In this document: positions 1-5,266 of the stretch, in pieces
Position numbering within the stretch: position 1 is the first letter of the stretch
Layout of the letters: each line of letters starts with the position of its first letter
From: Planctomycetota bacterium
GTDB taxonomy: Bacteria; Planctomycetota; Phycisphaerae; Sedimentisphaerales; Anaerohalosphaeraceae
Direction: 5' to 3'
Assembly: GCA_012519365.1 (NCBI GenBank)
Contig: JAAYQH010000397.1
Location: forward strand, 1-5,266
DNA: 5,266 nucleotides
Translations under genes and position numbers: made by a program
The notes under the pieces: generated by a model
What the model saw: the letters and a program-made list of their open reading frames with translations, nothing else
Told to the model about the DNA's origin: nothing
The model's database searches: none

Positions 1-420
<420 letters not shown>

Positions 421-434
421 ATACTTTGGTTATA

Positions 435-476
435 CCCGATAGATAAGCGGCTTTTTGCGGAAAAAGCCCTATCGGG
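435..476 (+). promoter_or_regulatory. Strong bulged stem-loop between rpoC and rpsL
   Basis: CCCGATAG (435-442) pairs perfectly with CTATCGGG (469-476), and inside it GGCTTTTT (449-456) pairs perfectly with AAAAAGCC (461-468) around a GCGG tetraloop. The only flaw in 16 base pairs is a 6-nt bulge (ATAAGC, 443-448) on the 5' side. No T-run follows the stem (CGGTGCTC), so it does not look like a normal intrinsic terminator; its five T's are buried in the inner stem. Known roles for such elements between rpoC and rpsL include RNase III-type processing or partial attenuation, but which applies here is inference. The fold is seen directly. Confidence 0.8.
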
Positions 477-529
477 CGGTGCTCTATAAGATTGATAAGC
501 AATAAATATAAAAATATTTTGGAGAAAGT

Positions 530-898
530 ATGCCGACGATCAATCAGTTAGTGAACAAAGGCCGAAAGGGAAAAGGCAAAAAGCGCATTTCGGACATCAG
601 CGGCTCACCGCAAAAGCGGGGGGTGTGTCTGATTGTGCGTACGCAGACGCCCAAGAAGCCCAACTCCGCGTTGCGTAAGATCGCCCGTGTGCGTCTGACC
701 AATGGTAAGGAAGTGACGGCCTACATTCCAGGCATTGATCACAACTTGCAGGAACACAGCACGGTGCTGATTCGCGGTGGTCGTGTACGAGACCTTCCTG
801 GTGTGCGATATCACATTATTCGCGGTGTCTTGGATACCGCCGGCGTGAACGGTCGCAAGCAAGGCCGCAGTAAATATGGCGCCAAAGCGGGCAAGTAA
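530..898 (+). CDS. rpsL: 30S ribosomal protein S12
   Basis: This encodes a 122-residue S12, the universal decoding-centre protein of the small subunit, which monitors codon-anticodon geometry and is where streptomycin-resistance mutations fall. The N-terminus MPTINQLV, the loop [11 protein letters not shown] (residues 40-50) and [13 protein letters not shown] (83-95) are diagnostic. Lys42 (E. coli Lys43) is unchanged, so no classical streptomycin-resistance substitution is seen there. Asp88 in RDLPG is the residue that RimO methylthiolates in E. coli. The N-terminal extension is very Lys/Gly rich (GRKGKGKKR), as expected for a tail buried in rRNA; Asn9 stands where Arg is more usual. The ATG at 530 is supported by GGAG at 521-524, 5 nt upstream. 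The gene lies between rpoC and rpsG, as in the str operon. No convincing promoter is seen directly before it, so read-through from rpoC is likely. Confidence 0.98.
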   Translation: MPTINQLVNKGRKGKGKKRISDISGSPQKRGVCLIVRTQTPKKPNSALRKIARVRLTNGKEVTAYIPGIDHNLQEHSTVLIRGGRVRDLPGVRYHIIRGVLDTAGVNGRKQGRSKYGAKAGK

Positions 899-919
899 TG
901 CAAAACACTGAATCGGGTA

Positions 920-962
920 AGCCCTTGTTAAATTGCTTTTGTTAAAAGGTGATTGTGGGGCT
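920..962 (+). promoter_or_regulatory. Stem-loop in the rpsL-rpsG intercistronic region (possible S7 autoregulatory site)
   Basis: AGCCC (920-924) pairs with GGGCT (958-962), with a further T925-G957 wobble. Inside it CTTTT (936-940) and AAAAG (944-948) form a small hairpin with a GTT triloop. The gap between rpsL and rpsG is 119 nt, long for two co-transcribed ribosomal genes. In E. coli the corresponding region of about 100 nt binds S7 and represses its translation. The fold is seen; the S7 role is inferred from position only, and no sequence match to the E. coli site is claimed. Confidence 0.4.
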
Positions 963-1017
963 AAAAAATAACGAAATTTGTATCTGCAATTACGGATTTT
1001 TGATAAGGTAAAATTGC

Positions 1018-1491
1018 ATGGCCAAGAAATTTACAGCGTCGAACGAACAGTTAAAGCCGGATCCGGTTTATCAAAGTAAACTGGCATCCAAGTTTATCAA
1101 TTGCCTGATGTGGGACGGCAAAAAAAGCGTTGCGTCGAAGGCGTTTTACGATGCGATGAAAGAAATTGAGAAGAAGATTTCGGATGTGCCGCCGATTGAG
1201 GTGTTTGAGACGGCTGTCAATAATGTCAAGCCGACGCTTGAGGTTCGCAGCAAGCGTGTTGGCGGGTCTAACTATCAGGTACCGATGCAGGTCGGTCCGA
1301 AGCGTCAGTTTTCGCTTGCGATTCGCTGGATTCTGGCCGCAGCCCGCGGCAAAAAGGGCAAACCGATGTCGGTTCGGCTGGCTTCGGAATTGATGGACGC
1401 CTACCGCAAGGAAGGCGCCGCGATGACGACGCGCGAGAATGTGCATCGTATGGCCGAGGCCAATAAGGCGTTTGCCCATTTTGCCTGGTAA
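1018..1491 (+). CDS. rpsG: 30S ribosomal protein S7
   Basis: This encodes a 157-residue S7, the primary 16S rRNA 3'-domain binder that nucleates assembly of the 30S head and lines the E and P sites. Motifs include [15 protein letters not shown] (15-29), [17 protein letters not shown] (30-46), [17 protein letters not shown] (76-92, the beta-hairpin near the E-site tRNA), AIRWIL (101-106), and the C-terminal [13 protein letters not shown]. Length is typical (about 156 residues). The N-terminus [12 protein letters not shown] is less arginine-rich than in most bacterial S7 proteins, a mild oddity. The ATG at 1018 has AAGGT at 1005-1009, 8 nt upstream. It follows rpsL at 119 nt and is followed within 15 nt by a strong terminator, so rpsL-rpsG appears to end a transcription unit here. 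S7 is the classical autoregulator of the str operon, so the preceding stem-loop may be its target. Confidence 0.98.
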   Translation: MAKKFTASNEQLKPDPVYQSKLASKFINCLMWDGKKSVASKAFYDAMKEIEKKISDVPPIEVFETAVNNVKPTLEVRSKRVGGSNYQVPMQVGPKRQFSLAIRWILAAARGKKGKPMSVRLASELMDAYRKEGAAMTTRENVHRMAEANKAFAHFAW

Positions 1492-1505
1492 GCAGTGTTT
1501 GTCCG

Positions 1506-1546
1506 CTGCCACGGTTGTGTTATAGACAGATCGTGGCAGTTTTTTT
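1506..1546 (+). terminator. Intrinsic terminator after rpsG
   Basis: CTGCCACG (1506-1513) pairs perfectly with CGTGGCAG (1532-1539), with G-U wobbles possible on both sides, enclosing an 18-nt loop. Seven T's (1540-1546) follow immediately. This is the textbook stem plus U-tract arrangement and begins 15 nt after the rpsG stop. It separates rpsL-rpsG from fusA, so full-length str transcription should be reduced here. The long loop makes the stem somewhat weaker than a tight hairpin, so partial read-through is possible. Confidence 0.88.
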
Positions 1547-1794
1547 ATGTCACATTTTAGCGGTGTGCACGGACCTCACAGGTCGCCGGAGTCCGGCCGG
1601 TTTTGGGGAAGTTGTTTTTGGCAGACGGTCGGGGGTTGTGCAAACGGCTAAAGTGTTCTTTTTTTTTAGACTTCGGATCGCCCGGCCAAAGGACTTTGTA
1701 AGTGTTTATTATGTAGTAAGTTATAGTTTTTTTAACCAAACCAGGGGCTTGCCGTTTGGGGAAGCCGGCTTCTTTTGATTTAGATACGATTATT
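1547..1794 (+). promoter_or_regulatory. Non-coding stretch upstream of fusA with tandem small hairpins
   Basis: No credible gene is seen between the rpsG terminator and fusA. The stretch contains two adjoining hairpins: GACCT-CAC-AGGTC (1572-1584) and GCCGG-AGT-CCGGC (1585-1597), which share a boundary and could stack. Beyond them are a run of nine T's (1659-1667) without a clear preceding stem and an A/T-rich stretch (about 1696-1736). If transcription of fusA starts upstream of 1572 the hairpins form part of its 5' leader; otherwise they may belong to the terminator region. The function is unknown. Confidence 0.45.
1696..1727 (+). promoter_or_regulatory. Weak candidate promoter for fusA
   Basis: After the rpsG terminator, fusA needs a start site. 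The best candidate I see is TTGTAA (1696-1701, 4 of 6 to TTGACA) with TATAGT (1722-1727, 5 of 6 to TATAAT), but the 20-nt spacer is too long for a good sigma-70 promoter. TATTAT at 1707-1712 is another possible -10 without a matching -35. This is a guess from an A/T-rich region, not a firm call. Confidence 0.22.
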
Positions 1795-3876
1795 ATGGAT
1801 TCAGATTTAAGATTAGTACGCAATATCGGCATTATGGCGCATATTGATGCGGGCAAGACGACGGTCTCTGAACGCATCCTGTATTTCAGCGGAGAAACGT
1901 ACAAGATCGGCGAAGTGCACGAAGGCACGGCCGTGATGGATTTTATGTGGGAAGAACAGGAACGAGGCATCACGATTGCCTCGGCGGCGACCAAATGCCC
2001 GTGGAAGAATCATACTATCAACCTGATCGATACGCCCGGCCATGTGGATTTCACAGCCGAGGTGGAACGGTCGCTGCGCGTTTTGGATGGGGCGGTGGCG
2101 GTGTTTGATGCCTCCGAAGGGGTGCAGGCCCAAAGTGAAACGGTCTGGCGACAGGGACAGAAGTACAAACTGTCGTGCCTGTGTTTTGTCAATAAGATGG
2201 ACAAGATCGGGGCTGATTTTGAGGGCACAGTGGACGATATTCGCAATAAGCTGCTGGCCAATCCGGTGCCGATTCAGATACCAATAGGGGCGGAGTCCGC
2301 GTTTGAGGGGATGATCGATTTGATTACCCGCAAAGCGGTGTATTTTCACGAGACCGCCACGGCAGGCGATTTTTGGGAAAAGGAGGTGCCGGCGGAGATG
2401 GCCGTTCAGGTCGAACACTGGCGTCATGCGATGATTGAGGCGGCCGCTGAGTTTGACGAGGAATTGATGGAGGCCTATATCCACGACAAGCCTGTCAGTG
2501 AGGCGCTGATTCGTCGCGCGTTGCGCAAAGGGACGGTGGCGGGCAAACTGCATCCGGTGTTAGTCGGCTCGGCGTTGCGGAATATCGGTGTGCGCCGCTT
2601 GATGGATGCCGTGGTGGAGTATCTGCCTTCGCCGCTGGATATGCCGCCGGTAACAGGGTGGAAAGACGGCGATAAAGAAAAACCCGTTGAGGTGGTGTGC
2701 GATCCTCATAAGCCATTTGTGGCTTTGGCTTTTAAGATCACCAGCGACAAGCACGGCGATTTGTATTTCTTGCGGATTTATCAGGGGACGCTCAAAAAGG
2801 GTACGCGGGTCTATAACAGTACGCGCGACCGCAAGGAAAATATCACACGTCTGTTCCATATGCATGCCAATTCGCGGCAACTACTGGATGTGGACTATGC
2901 GGGGGACATTGTGGCGGTGGTCGGGTTGAAGGAAACGTTGACCGGCGATACGCTGTGTGATACGCATCATCCGGTGGTTCTGGAGAGCATCCAGTTCCCC
3001 GAAACGGTGATCAGTATGTCGATCGAGCCCAAGTCGGCTGCCGACCGGGCTAAATTGGGTGATGCCCTGGCGACGCTGCGGCGTGAGGATCCGACCTTTG
3101 CCTATAAATATGACGAGGAGACCGGCCAGACCATCATCAGCGGGATGGGTGAGCTGCACCTGGAGGTGCTCGAGCATAAATTGGTACGTGATCTGGGCGT
3201 CGGCGTACGTGTGGGCCGTCCGCGTGTGGCGTACAAGGAAGCGATCAGCGGCGAAGCAGAAGCGGTGGGCCGATTTGTCAAGCAGACCGGCGGCCGCGGC
3301 CAGTTCGGGCACGTCGTTATCAAGGTTGAGCCGCTGTACGAAGAGGACGGCCATTACGCCAGACACAATGAGTTTGTTAACGCCGTCATTGGCGGCACTG
3401 TGCCCAAGGAATATATCCCGGCGGTAGAAAACGGGGTTATGGAGGGTTTGGCAAGCGGCGTACTGGGGGGCTATCCGGTCGTCGGGGTGAAGGTGACGCT
3501 GCTGGATGGGTCGTATCACGAGGTCGATTCGTCGGAGTTGGCCTTTGAGCAGGCCGGAATACTTGCCATTCGCGAGGCACTGCCCAAGGCCGGGCCGATC
3601 TTGTTGGAGCCGGTGATGCGGGTTCAGGTGATTGTGCCCGAGCAGTATTTTGGGACGATTCAAGGGAGCCTGATTGCCAAACGCGGTTTAATTACCAACA
3701 CACGGCTGCATGGAACAGTGCGAATTATCGACGCCAAGGTTCCGCTTTCGGAGATGTTCGGCTATGCCAGCCAAGTCCGCAGTGCAACAGCCGGACGCGG
3801 GACGTTTACGATGGAGCCGCTGTGCTATGAAAAAATTCCGGAACAAATTTCAGAAAAAATTTTAATAAACTGTTGA
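1795..3876 (+). CDS. fusA: Translation elongation factor G (EF-G)
   Basis: EF-G is the GTPase that drives tRNA-mRNA translocation and, with RRF, ribosome recycling. From ATG 1795 it has 693 residues, normal for the family. The G domain shows P-loop AHIDAGKT (15-22), switch I ERGIT (56-60), DTPGH (79-83, with the catalytic His83), NKMD (133-136) and GSAL. Domain II begins near [10 protein letters not shown]; domain III carries EDPTF and GMGELHLE (450-457); domain IV has [11 protein letters not shown] and the tip loop [10 protein letters not shown] (to about 581); domain V contains [14 protein letters not shown]. All key GTPase residues are present, so it should be active. The start is uncertain: ATG 1795 puts NIGIMAHID at the usual distance from the N-terminus but has no Shine-Dalgarno, whereas an in-frame TTG at 1756 would add 13 residues and has AGGGG at 1743-1747. 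The codons around the stop double as a promoter for the next operon. No tuf follows. Planctomycetes often carry several EF-G paralogues, so this may not be the only one. Confidence 0.96.
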   Translation: MDSDLRLVRNIGIMAHIDAGKTTVSERILYFSGETYKIGEVHEGTAVMDFMWEEQERGITIASAATKCPWKNHTINLIDTPGHVDFTAEVERSLRVLDGAVAVFDASEGVQAQSETVWRQGQKYKLSCLCFVNKMDKIGADFEGTVDDIRNKLLANPVPIQIPIGAESAFEGMIDLITRKAVYFHETATAGDFWEKEVPAEMAVQVEHWRHAMIEAAAEFDEELMEAYIHDKPVSEALIRRALRKGTVAGKLHPVLVGSALRNIGVRRLMDAVVEYLPSPLDMPPVTGWKDGDKEKPVEVVCDPHKPFVALAFKITSDKHGDLYFLRIYQGTLKKGTRVYNSTRDRKENITRLFHMHANSRQLLDVDYAGDIVAVVGLKETLTGDTLCDTHHPVVLESIQFPETVISMSIEPKSAADRAKLGDALATLRREDPTFAYKYDEETGQTIISGMGELHLEVLEHKLVRDLGVGVRVGRPRVAYKEAISGEAEAVGRFVKQTGGRGQFGHVVIKVEPLYEEDGHYARHNEFVNAVIGGTVPKEYIPAVENGVMEGLASGVLGGYPVVGVKVTLLDGSYHEVDSSELAFEQAGILAIREALPKAGPILLEPVMRVQVIVPEQYFGTIQGSLIAKRGLITNTRLHGTVRIIDAKVPLSEMFGYASQVRSATAGRGTFTMEPLCYEKIPEQISEKILINC

Positions 3877-3901
3877 CAGACCCTTCACGTTATGCTAGAT
3901 A
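3853..3901 (+). promoter_or_regulatory. Strong sigma-70-type promoter for the S10 operon, overlapping the fusA stop
   Basis: A perfect -35 TTGACA lies at 3873-3878 and contains the fusA TGA stop (3874-3876). Exactly 17 nt later comes TAGATA (3896-3901), preceded by TGC, giving an extended -10 (TG at 3893-3894). Just upstream, 3853-3870 is almost pure A/T (A-run, TTTT, AATAAA), like an UP element. The hexamer at -10 matches the consensus at only 3 of 6 positions. Transcription would start near 3908, after a G-rich discriminator that could be sensitive to growth-rate or stringent control (inference). The position fits a dedicated promoter for rpsJ-rplC and the genes beyond. Confidence 0.65.
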
Positions 3902-3911
3902 GGAGGGCTTT

Positions 3912-3960
3912 CAGCCGCAGCGAGCACGAAAAGGATTTTTGTGCGTTTCGAGTAGGGCTG
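3912..3960 (+). promoter_or_regulatory. Leader stem-loop 1, first structure after the start site
   Basis: The hairpin is layered: CAGCC (3912-3916) with GGCTG (3956-3960), CGA (3921-3923) with TCG (3948-3950), and a 9-bp apical helix GCACGAAAA/TTTTTGTGC (3924-3932 with 3936-3944, one G-T pair) closed by a GGA triloop. The AGCC strand (3913-3916) could instead pair with GGCT (3906-3909), which would dissolve the base of the hairpin. That alternative is visible in the sequence; whether it acts as a switch is unknown. Confidence 0.6.
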
Positions 3961-4002
3961 TGCATTTCAATAAGAATTGCGTCCCAGGGACGACAGATAG
4001 TG

Positions 4003-4062
4003 GGCCTGGATAGGACGGTGCCGCAAGTGGTTGTGGTTGCCGTCTCATTAACCCAACGGGCC
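4003..4062 (+). promoter_or_regulatory. Leader stem-loop 3, GC-rich two-tier hairpin
   Basis: An outer helix GGCCTG (4003-4008) with CGGGCC (4057-4062, one G-U) encloses a strong inner hairpin. GACGG (4014-4018) pairs with CCGTC (4040-4044), and after a TG/TTG internal loop CCGCAA (4021-4026) pairs with TTGTGG (4031-4036, one G-U), leaving a GTGG tetraloop. A competing pairing TGGG (4001-4004) with CCCA (4052-4055) is possible. Internal loops of this type are typical protein-binding features in ribosomal-protein leaders, but no specific ligand can be named. Confidence 0.55.
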
Positions 4063-4063
4063 G

Positions 4064-4097
4064 GGAAAGGTCGAGAAGGCTTTTCCAGTGGTTTTTT
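4064..4097 (+). terminator. Possible transcription attenuator inside the S10 leader
   Basis: GGAAAGG (4064-4070) pairs with CTTTTCC (4080-4086) with one G-U, over a 9-nt loop, and a T6 run follows at 4092-4097. Five nucleotides (AGTGG) separate the stem from the T-run, which is more than in an efficient intrinsic terminator, so it is a weak candidate. Its position 170 nt before rpsJ would suit conditional attenuation. Confidence 0.35.
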
Positions 4098-4136
4098 AAG
4101 GAAGGCGAATCTGATGCCTTACCTGCCTAAAAGAGA

Positions 4137-4180
4137 AGCGGGGAATCCCACTGATGAAAAAACAGGGGGAATTTTCCGCT
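4137..4180 (+). promoter_or_regulatory. Leader stem-loop 6, long hairpin before rpsJ
   Basis: AGCGGGGAAT (4137-4146) pairs with ATTTTCCGCT (4171-4180), including two G-U pairs. It continues as CCC (4147-4149) with GGG (4166-4168) and CTG (4151-4153) with CAG (4163-4165), giving 16 base pairs with only a single-nt bulge (A4150) and a GA bulge (4169-4170). The 9-nt loop ATGAAAAAA begins with an ATG that opens a short reading frame. No T-run follows, so it is not a terminator. It lies 87 nt before the rpsJ start. Confidence 0.6.
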
Positions 4181-4198
4181 GAATTTCTGACAGATTGA
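4154..4198 (+). CDS. Possible 14-codon upstream ORF in the S10 leader
   Basis: ATG at 4154, in the loop of the stem-loop at 4137-4180, opens a reading frame MKKQGEFSAEFLTD ending in TGA at 4196-4198. It ends 69 nt before rpsJ. A run of G's at 4140-4143, about 10 nt upstream, is the only Shine-Dalgarno-like feature, and it is paired in the hairpin. Translating the ORF would melt the 3' arm of that hairpin, the logic of a leader-peptide control element. Short ORFs occur by chance at this frequency, so this is a speculative call with no homology support. Confidence 0.15.
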   Translation: MKKQGEFSAEFLTD

Positions 4199-4267
4199 GT
4201 TTTAAAAAAGGTATCTGTAACAGGTCTTGTATTATAGACACTGCCAGTAGAGAAATAAGGAAAGACA

Positions 4268-4579
4268 ATGGCCGATAGCGAACGAATCAGAATCCGGATG
4301 GAAGCGTATGACCATCGGGCGCTGGACAGCAGTGCCAAGGAGATTGTCGAGCAGGCGCGACGGACGAACGCGAGGGTCAGCGGCCCGATTCCGCTGCCGA
4401 CGCGAATCGAGCGTTATACCGTGCTGCGCAGCCCGCATATTGACAAAAAGTCGCGGGAGCAGTTCGAAATGCGCACGCACAAACGTCTGATAGATATTTA
4501 TGATGCCAATGCCCGTACGGTCGAAGCCCTGAACCGGCTTGTTGTGCCTGCGGGTGTTTTTGTAAAGATCAAGGCCTGA
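4268..4579 (+). CDS. rpsJ: 30S ribosomal protein S10 / antitermination factor NusE
   Basis: This encodes a 103-residue S10, a head protein of the 30S subunit that also acts as NusE, pairing with NusB on boxA RNA and with NusG to couple transcription and translation. It spans the full family length. Diagnostic motifs are [15 protein letters not shown] (6-20), [20 protein letters not shown] (38-57) and [17 protein letters not shown] (61-77), with the usual hydrophobic end [13 protein letters not shown] 4268 is preceded by AAGGA at 4257-4261, 6 nt away, a good ribosome-binding site. It opens the S10 operon, here directly downstream of fusA rather than tuf, behind a 360-nt structured leader. rplC follows after 44 nt and is presumably co-transcribed. 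Confidence 0.98.
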   Translation: MADSERIRIRMEAYDHRALDSSAKEIVEQARRTNARVSGPIPLPTRIERYTVLRSPHIDKKSREQFEMRTHKRLIDIYDANARTVEALNRLVVPAGVFVKIKA

Positions 4580-4623
4580 TTGGGCTGAGGTTGAAAAGTC
4601 CGACGATCAGAGGATAGATAACC

Positions 4624-5266
4624 ATGGCGATGTTGCTTGGAAAAAAAATAGGAATGACGCAGGTGTACGATGAAGCGGGCAGGATGGTTCCTGTGACAGT
4701 GCTTCAGGCCGGTCCGTGTACGGTGTTGCAGGTCAAAACCCCGCAGACCGACGGCTACACCGCGCTGCAATTGGGATATGACGATGTCAAGGCCTCGCGG
4801 GTGAAAAAGCCGGCACAGGGACACGCGCAGAAGGCCAACGCCGTGCCGAAACGGTTTGTTCGTGAATGGCGGCTGAACAGCGGTGATGAGCCCGGTTATG
4901 CGGCCGGCGAGCAGGTCAATGTTGCGGCGTTTGCTGATATTAAGTTTGTTGATGTGGGCGGCACCAGCAAGGGCAAAGGCAATGCCGGTGTGATGAAACG
5001 ACACGGTTTTGGCGGATTTTCTGCCTCGCACGGTACGGAGCGCAAACACCGAGCCAGCGGTTCAATCGGCAGCTACGGCAGCGACCGCGGCCATGGCGGA
5101 AATCTCAAGAAAGGCAAACGGATGGCCGGTCGGATGGGCGGCCAGTGGGTAACGACCAAGCACCATCAGCTGGTCAGCATTGATGAACAGAACAATCTGC
5201 TTGTGGTCAAAGGCGCGGTGCCCGGTCCGGTGGGCGGCTATGTGGAAATCCGCAGTTCGAAGACCC
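4624..5266 (+). CDS. rplC: 50S ribosomal protein L3, partial at the right edge
   Basis: This gives 214 residues of L3, an early-assembling 23S rRNA binder whose long loop reaches the peptidyl-transferase centre. No stop is reached before the window ends; the family is about 205-230 residues, so little is missing. Motifs are MLLGKKIGMTQVYD (3-16), GTSKGKGNAGVMKRHGFGG, GTERKHRASGSIGS, KKGKRMAGRMGG (162-173) and NLLVVKGAVPGPVGGYV. ATG 4624 is preferred over ATG 4630 because AGAGGA (4609-4614) lies 9 nt before it, and 15 nt before the second. The tip loop is unusual: where E. coli has GSIGQNQTPGKVFKG, this protein has GSIGSYGSDRGHGGNLKKG, four residues longer and without the Gln that PrmB methylates in E. 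coli (Gln150). L3 follows S10 in the normal S10-operon order. Confidence 0.97.
   Translation, partial: MAMLLGKKIGMTQVYDEAGRMVPVTVLQAGPCTVLQVKTPQTDGYTALQLGYDDVKASRVKKPAQGHAQKANAVPKRFVREWRLNSGDEPGYAAGEQVNVAAFADIKFVDVGGTSKGKGNAGVMKRHGFGGFSASHGTERKHRASGSIGSYGSDRGHGGNLKKGKRMAGRMGGQWVTTKHHQLVSIDEQNNLLVVKGAVPGPVGGYVEIRSSKT

Larger units (their letters stand above)
3908..4267 (+). promoter_or_regulatory. Long structured 5' leader of the S10 operon (unknown RNA element)
   Basis: The 391 nt between fusA and rpsJ carry no convincing gene but fold into consecutive local stem-loops: 3912-3960 (CAGCC/GGCTG, CGA/TCG, then 9 bp GCACGAAAA/TTTTTGTGC around GGA); 3980-3992 (CGTCC/GGACG); 4003-4062 (GGCCTG/CGGGCC outside, GACGG/CCGTC and CCGCAA/TTGTGG inside); 4064-4086 followed by T6; 4102-4120 (AAGGC/GCCTT); 4137-4180 (16 bp); and 4190-4218 (ACAGAT/ATCTGT). 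The final 50 nt are unstructured and bear the rpsJ ribosome-binding site. In E. coli the S10 leader is about 170 nt and mediates L4 autoregulation by attenuation and translational control. This one is about twice as long and I recognise no known family. It could be an r-protein leader or an independent small RNA. The stems are seen; the function is inference. Confidence 0.6.

Noticed and set aside
492..520. TTGATA and TATTTT with a 17-nt spacer just before rpsL
   Set aside because: Transcription would begin around 527, after the GGAG ribosome-binding site at 521-524, giving an mRNA unable to use it; probably A/T-rich coincidence.
1515..1778. An 87-codon frame starting in the rpsG terminator loop
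   Set aside because: It runs through the terminator stem and T-run and encodes low-complexity Phe stretches from T-runs; no ribosome-binding site.
1813..2553. Long minus-strand frames opposite fusA, rpsG and rplC (also 2881-3663, 1051-1512 and 4498-5049)
   Set aside because: They mirror strongly conserved genes, have His/Arg-rich translations typical of antisense shadows and match no known family.
3908..4097. The leader as 6S RNA, tmRNA, RNase P RNA or SRP RNA
   Set aside because: None of the signature sequences is present, and the ends do not pair as in 6S or tmRNA; a cis-acting leader is simpler.
3892..4182. A 96-codon reading frame from ATG 3892 across the S10 leader
   Set aside because: It starts inside the proposed promoter, has no Shine-Dalgarno site, its translation resembles no family, and the same DNA is better explained by consecutive RNA stem-loops.
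4228..4240. TATTAT/TATAGA close to rpsJ as a second promoter, and the 9-mer TTATAGACA shared with the rpsG terminator loop (1520-1528)
   Set aside because: No -35 box at a proper distance, and a 9-nt repeat within 5 kb can occur by chance.

Overview
The window is a stretch of the bacterial RNA-polymerase / str / S10 ribosomal-protein supercluster, entirely on the plus strand: the 3' end of rpoC, then rpsL, rpsG, fusA, rpsJ and the first 214 codons of rplC. All six proteins are recognisable from conserved motifs. The organism is a bacterium of moderate GC content. Three traits suggest a Planctomycetota lineage, perhaps Phycisphaerae-like: no tuf gene between fusA and rpsJ, an unusual L3 tip loop (GSIGSYGSDRGHGG) and the EF-G sequence style. 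This placement is inference from memory of the families and is only moderately confident.

Layout. Positions 1-420 are the RpoC C-terminus. A 109-nt gap holds a strong 16-bp stem-loop with no U-tract after it, so rpsL is probably read from the rpoBC transcript. rpsL (530-898) and rpsG (1018-1491) are separated by 119 nt with a nested stem-loop, where S7 autoregulates in E. coli. A clear intrinsic terminator (1506-1546) ends the rpsL-rpsG unit. A roughly 250-nt non-coding stretch with two small back-to-back GC-rich hairpins then leads to fusA (1795-3876), whose start is ambiguous and lacks a good Shine-Dalgarno sequence. A perfect TTGACA -35 box overlaps the fusA stop codon, with an A/T-rich UP-like tract before it and an extended -10 after it. 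This probably starts the S10 operon transcript, which has a leader of about 360 nt before rpsJ (4268-4579) and rplC (4624 to beyond the edge).

How it works together. The genes make the beta' subunit of RNA polymerase, decoding-centre protein S12, the 30S head protein S7, the translocase EF-G, S10/NusE (30S head and antitermination) and the peptidyl-transferase-proximal protein L3. The coding content is ordinary housekeeping. The unusual part is the control layer: the str operon is split by a terminator after rpsG, fusA stands apart, and the S10 operon has its own promoter and a long leader that folds into about seven local stem-loops. The leader also holds a possible attenuator and a possible 14-codon upstream ORF. 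It matches no RNA family I can name and is the best candidate for something undescribed.
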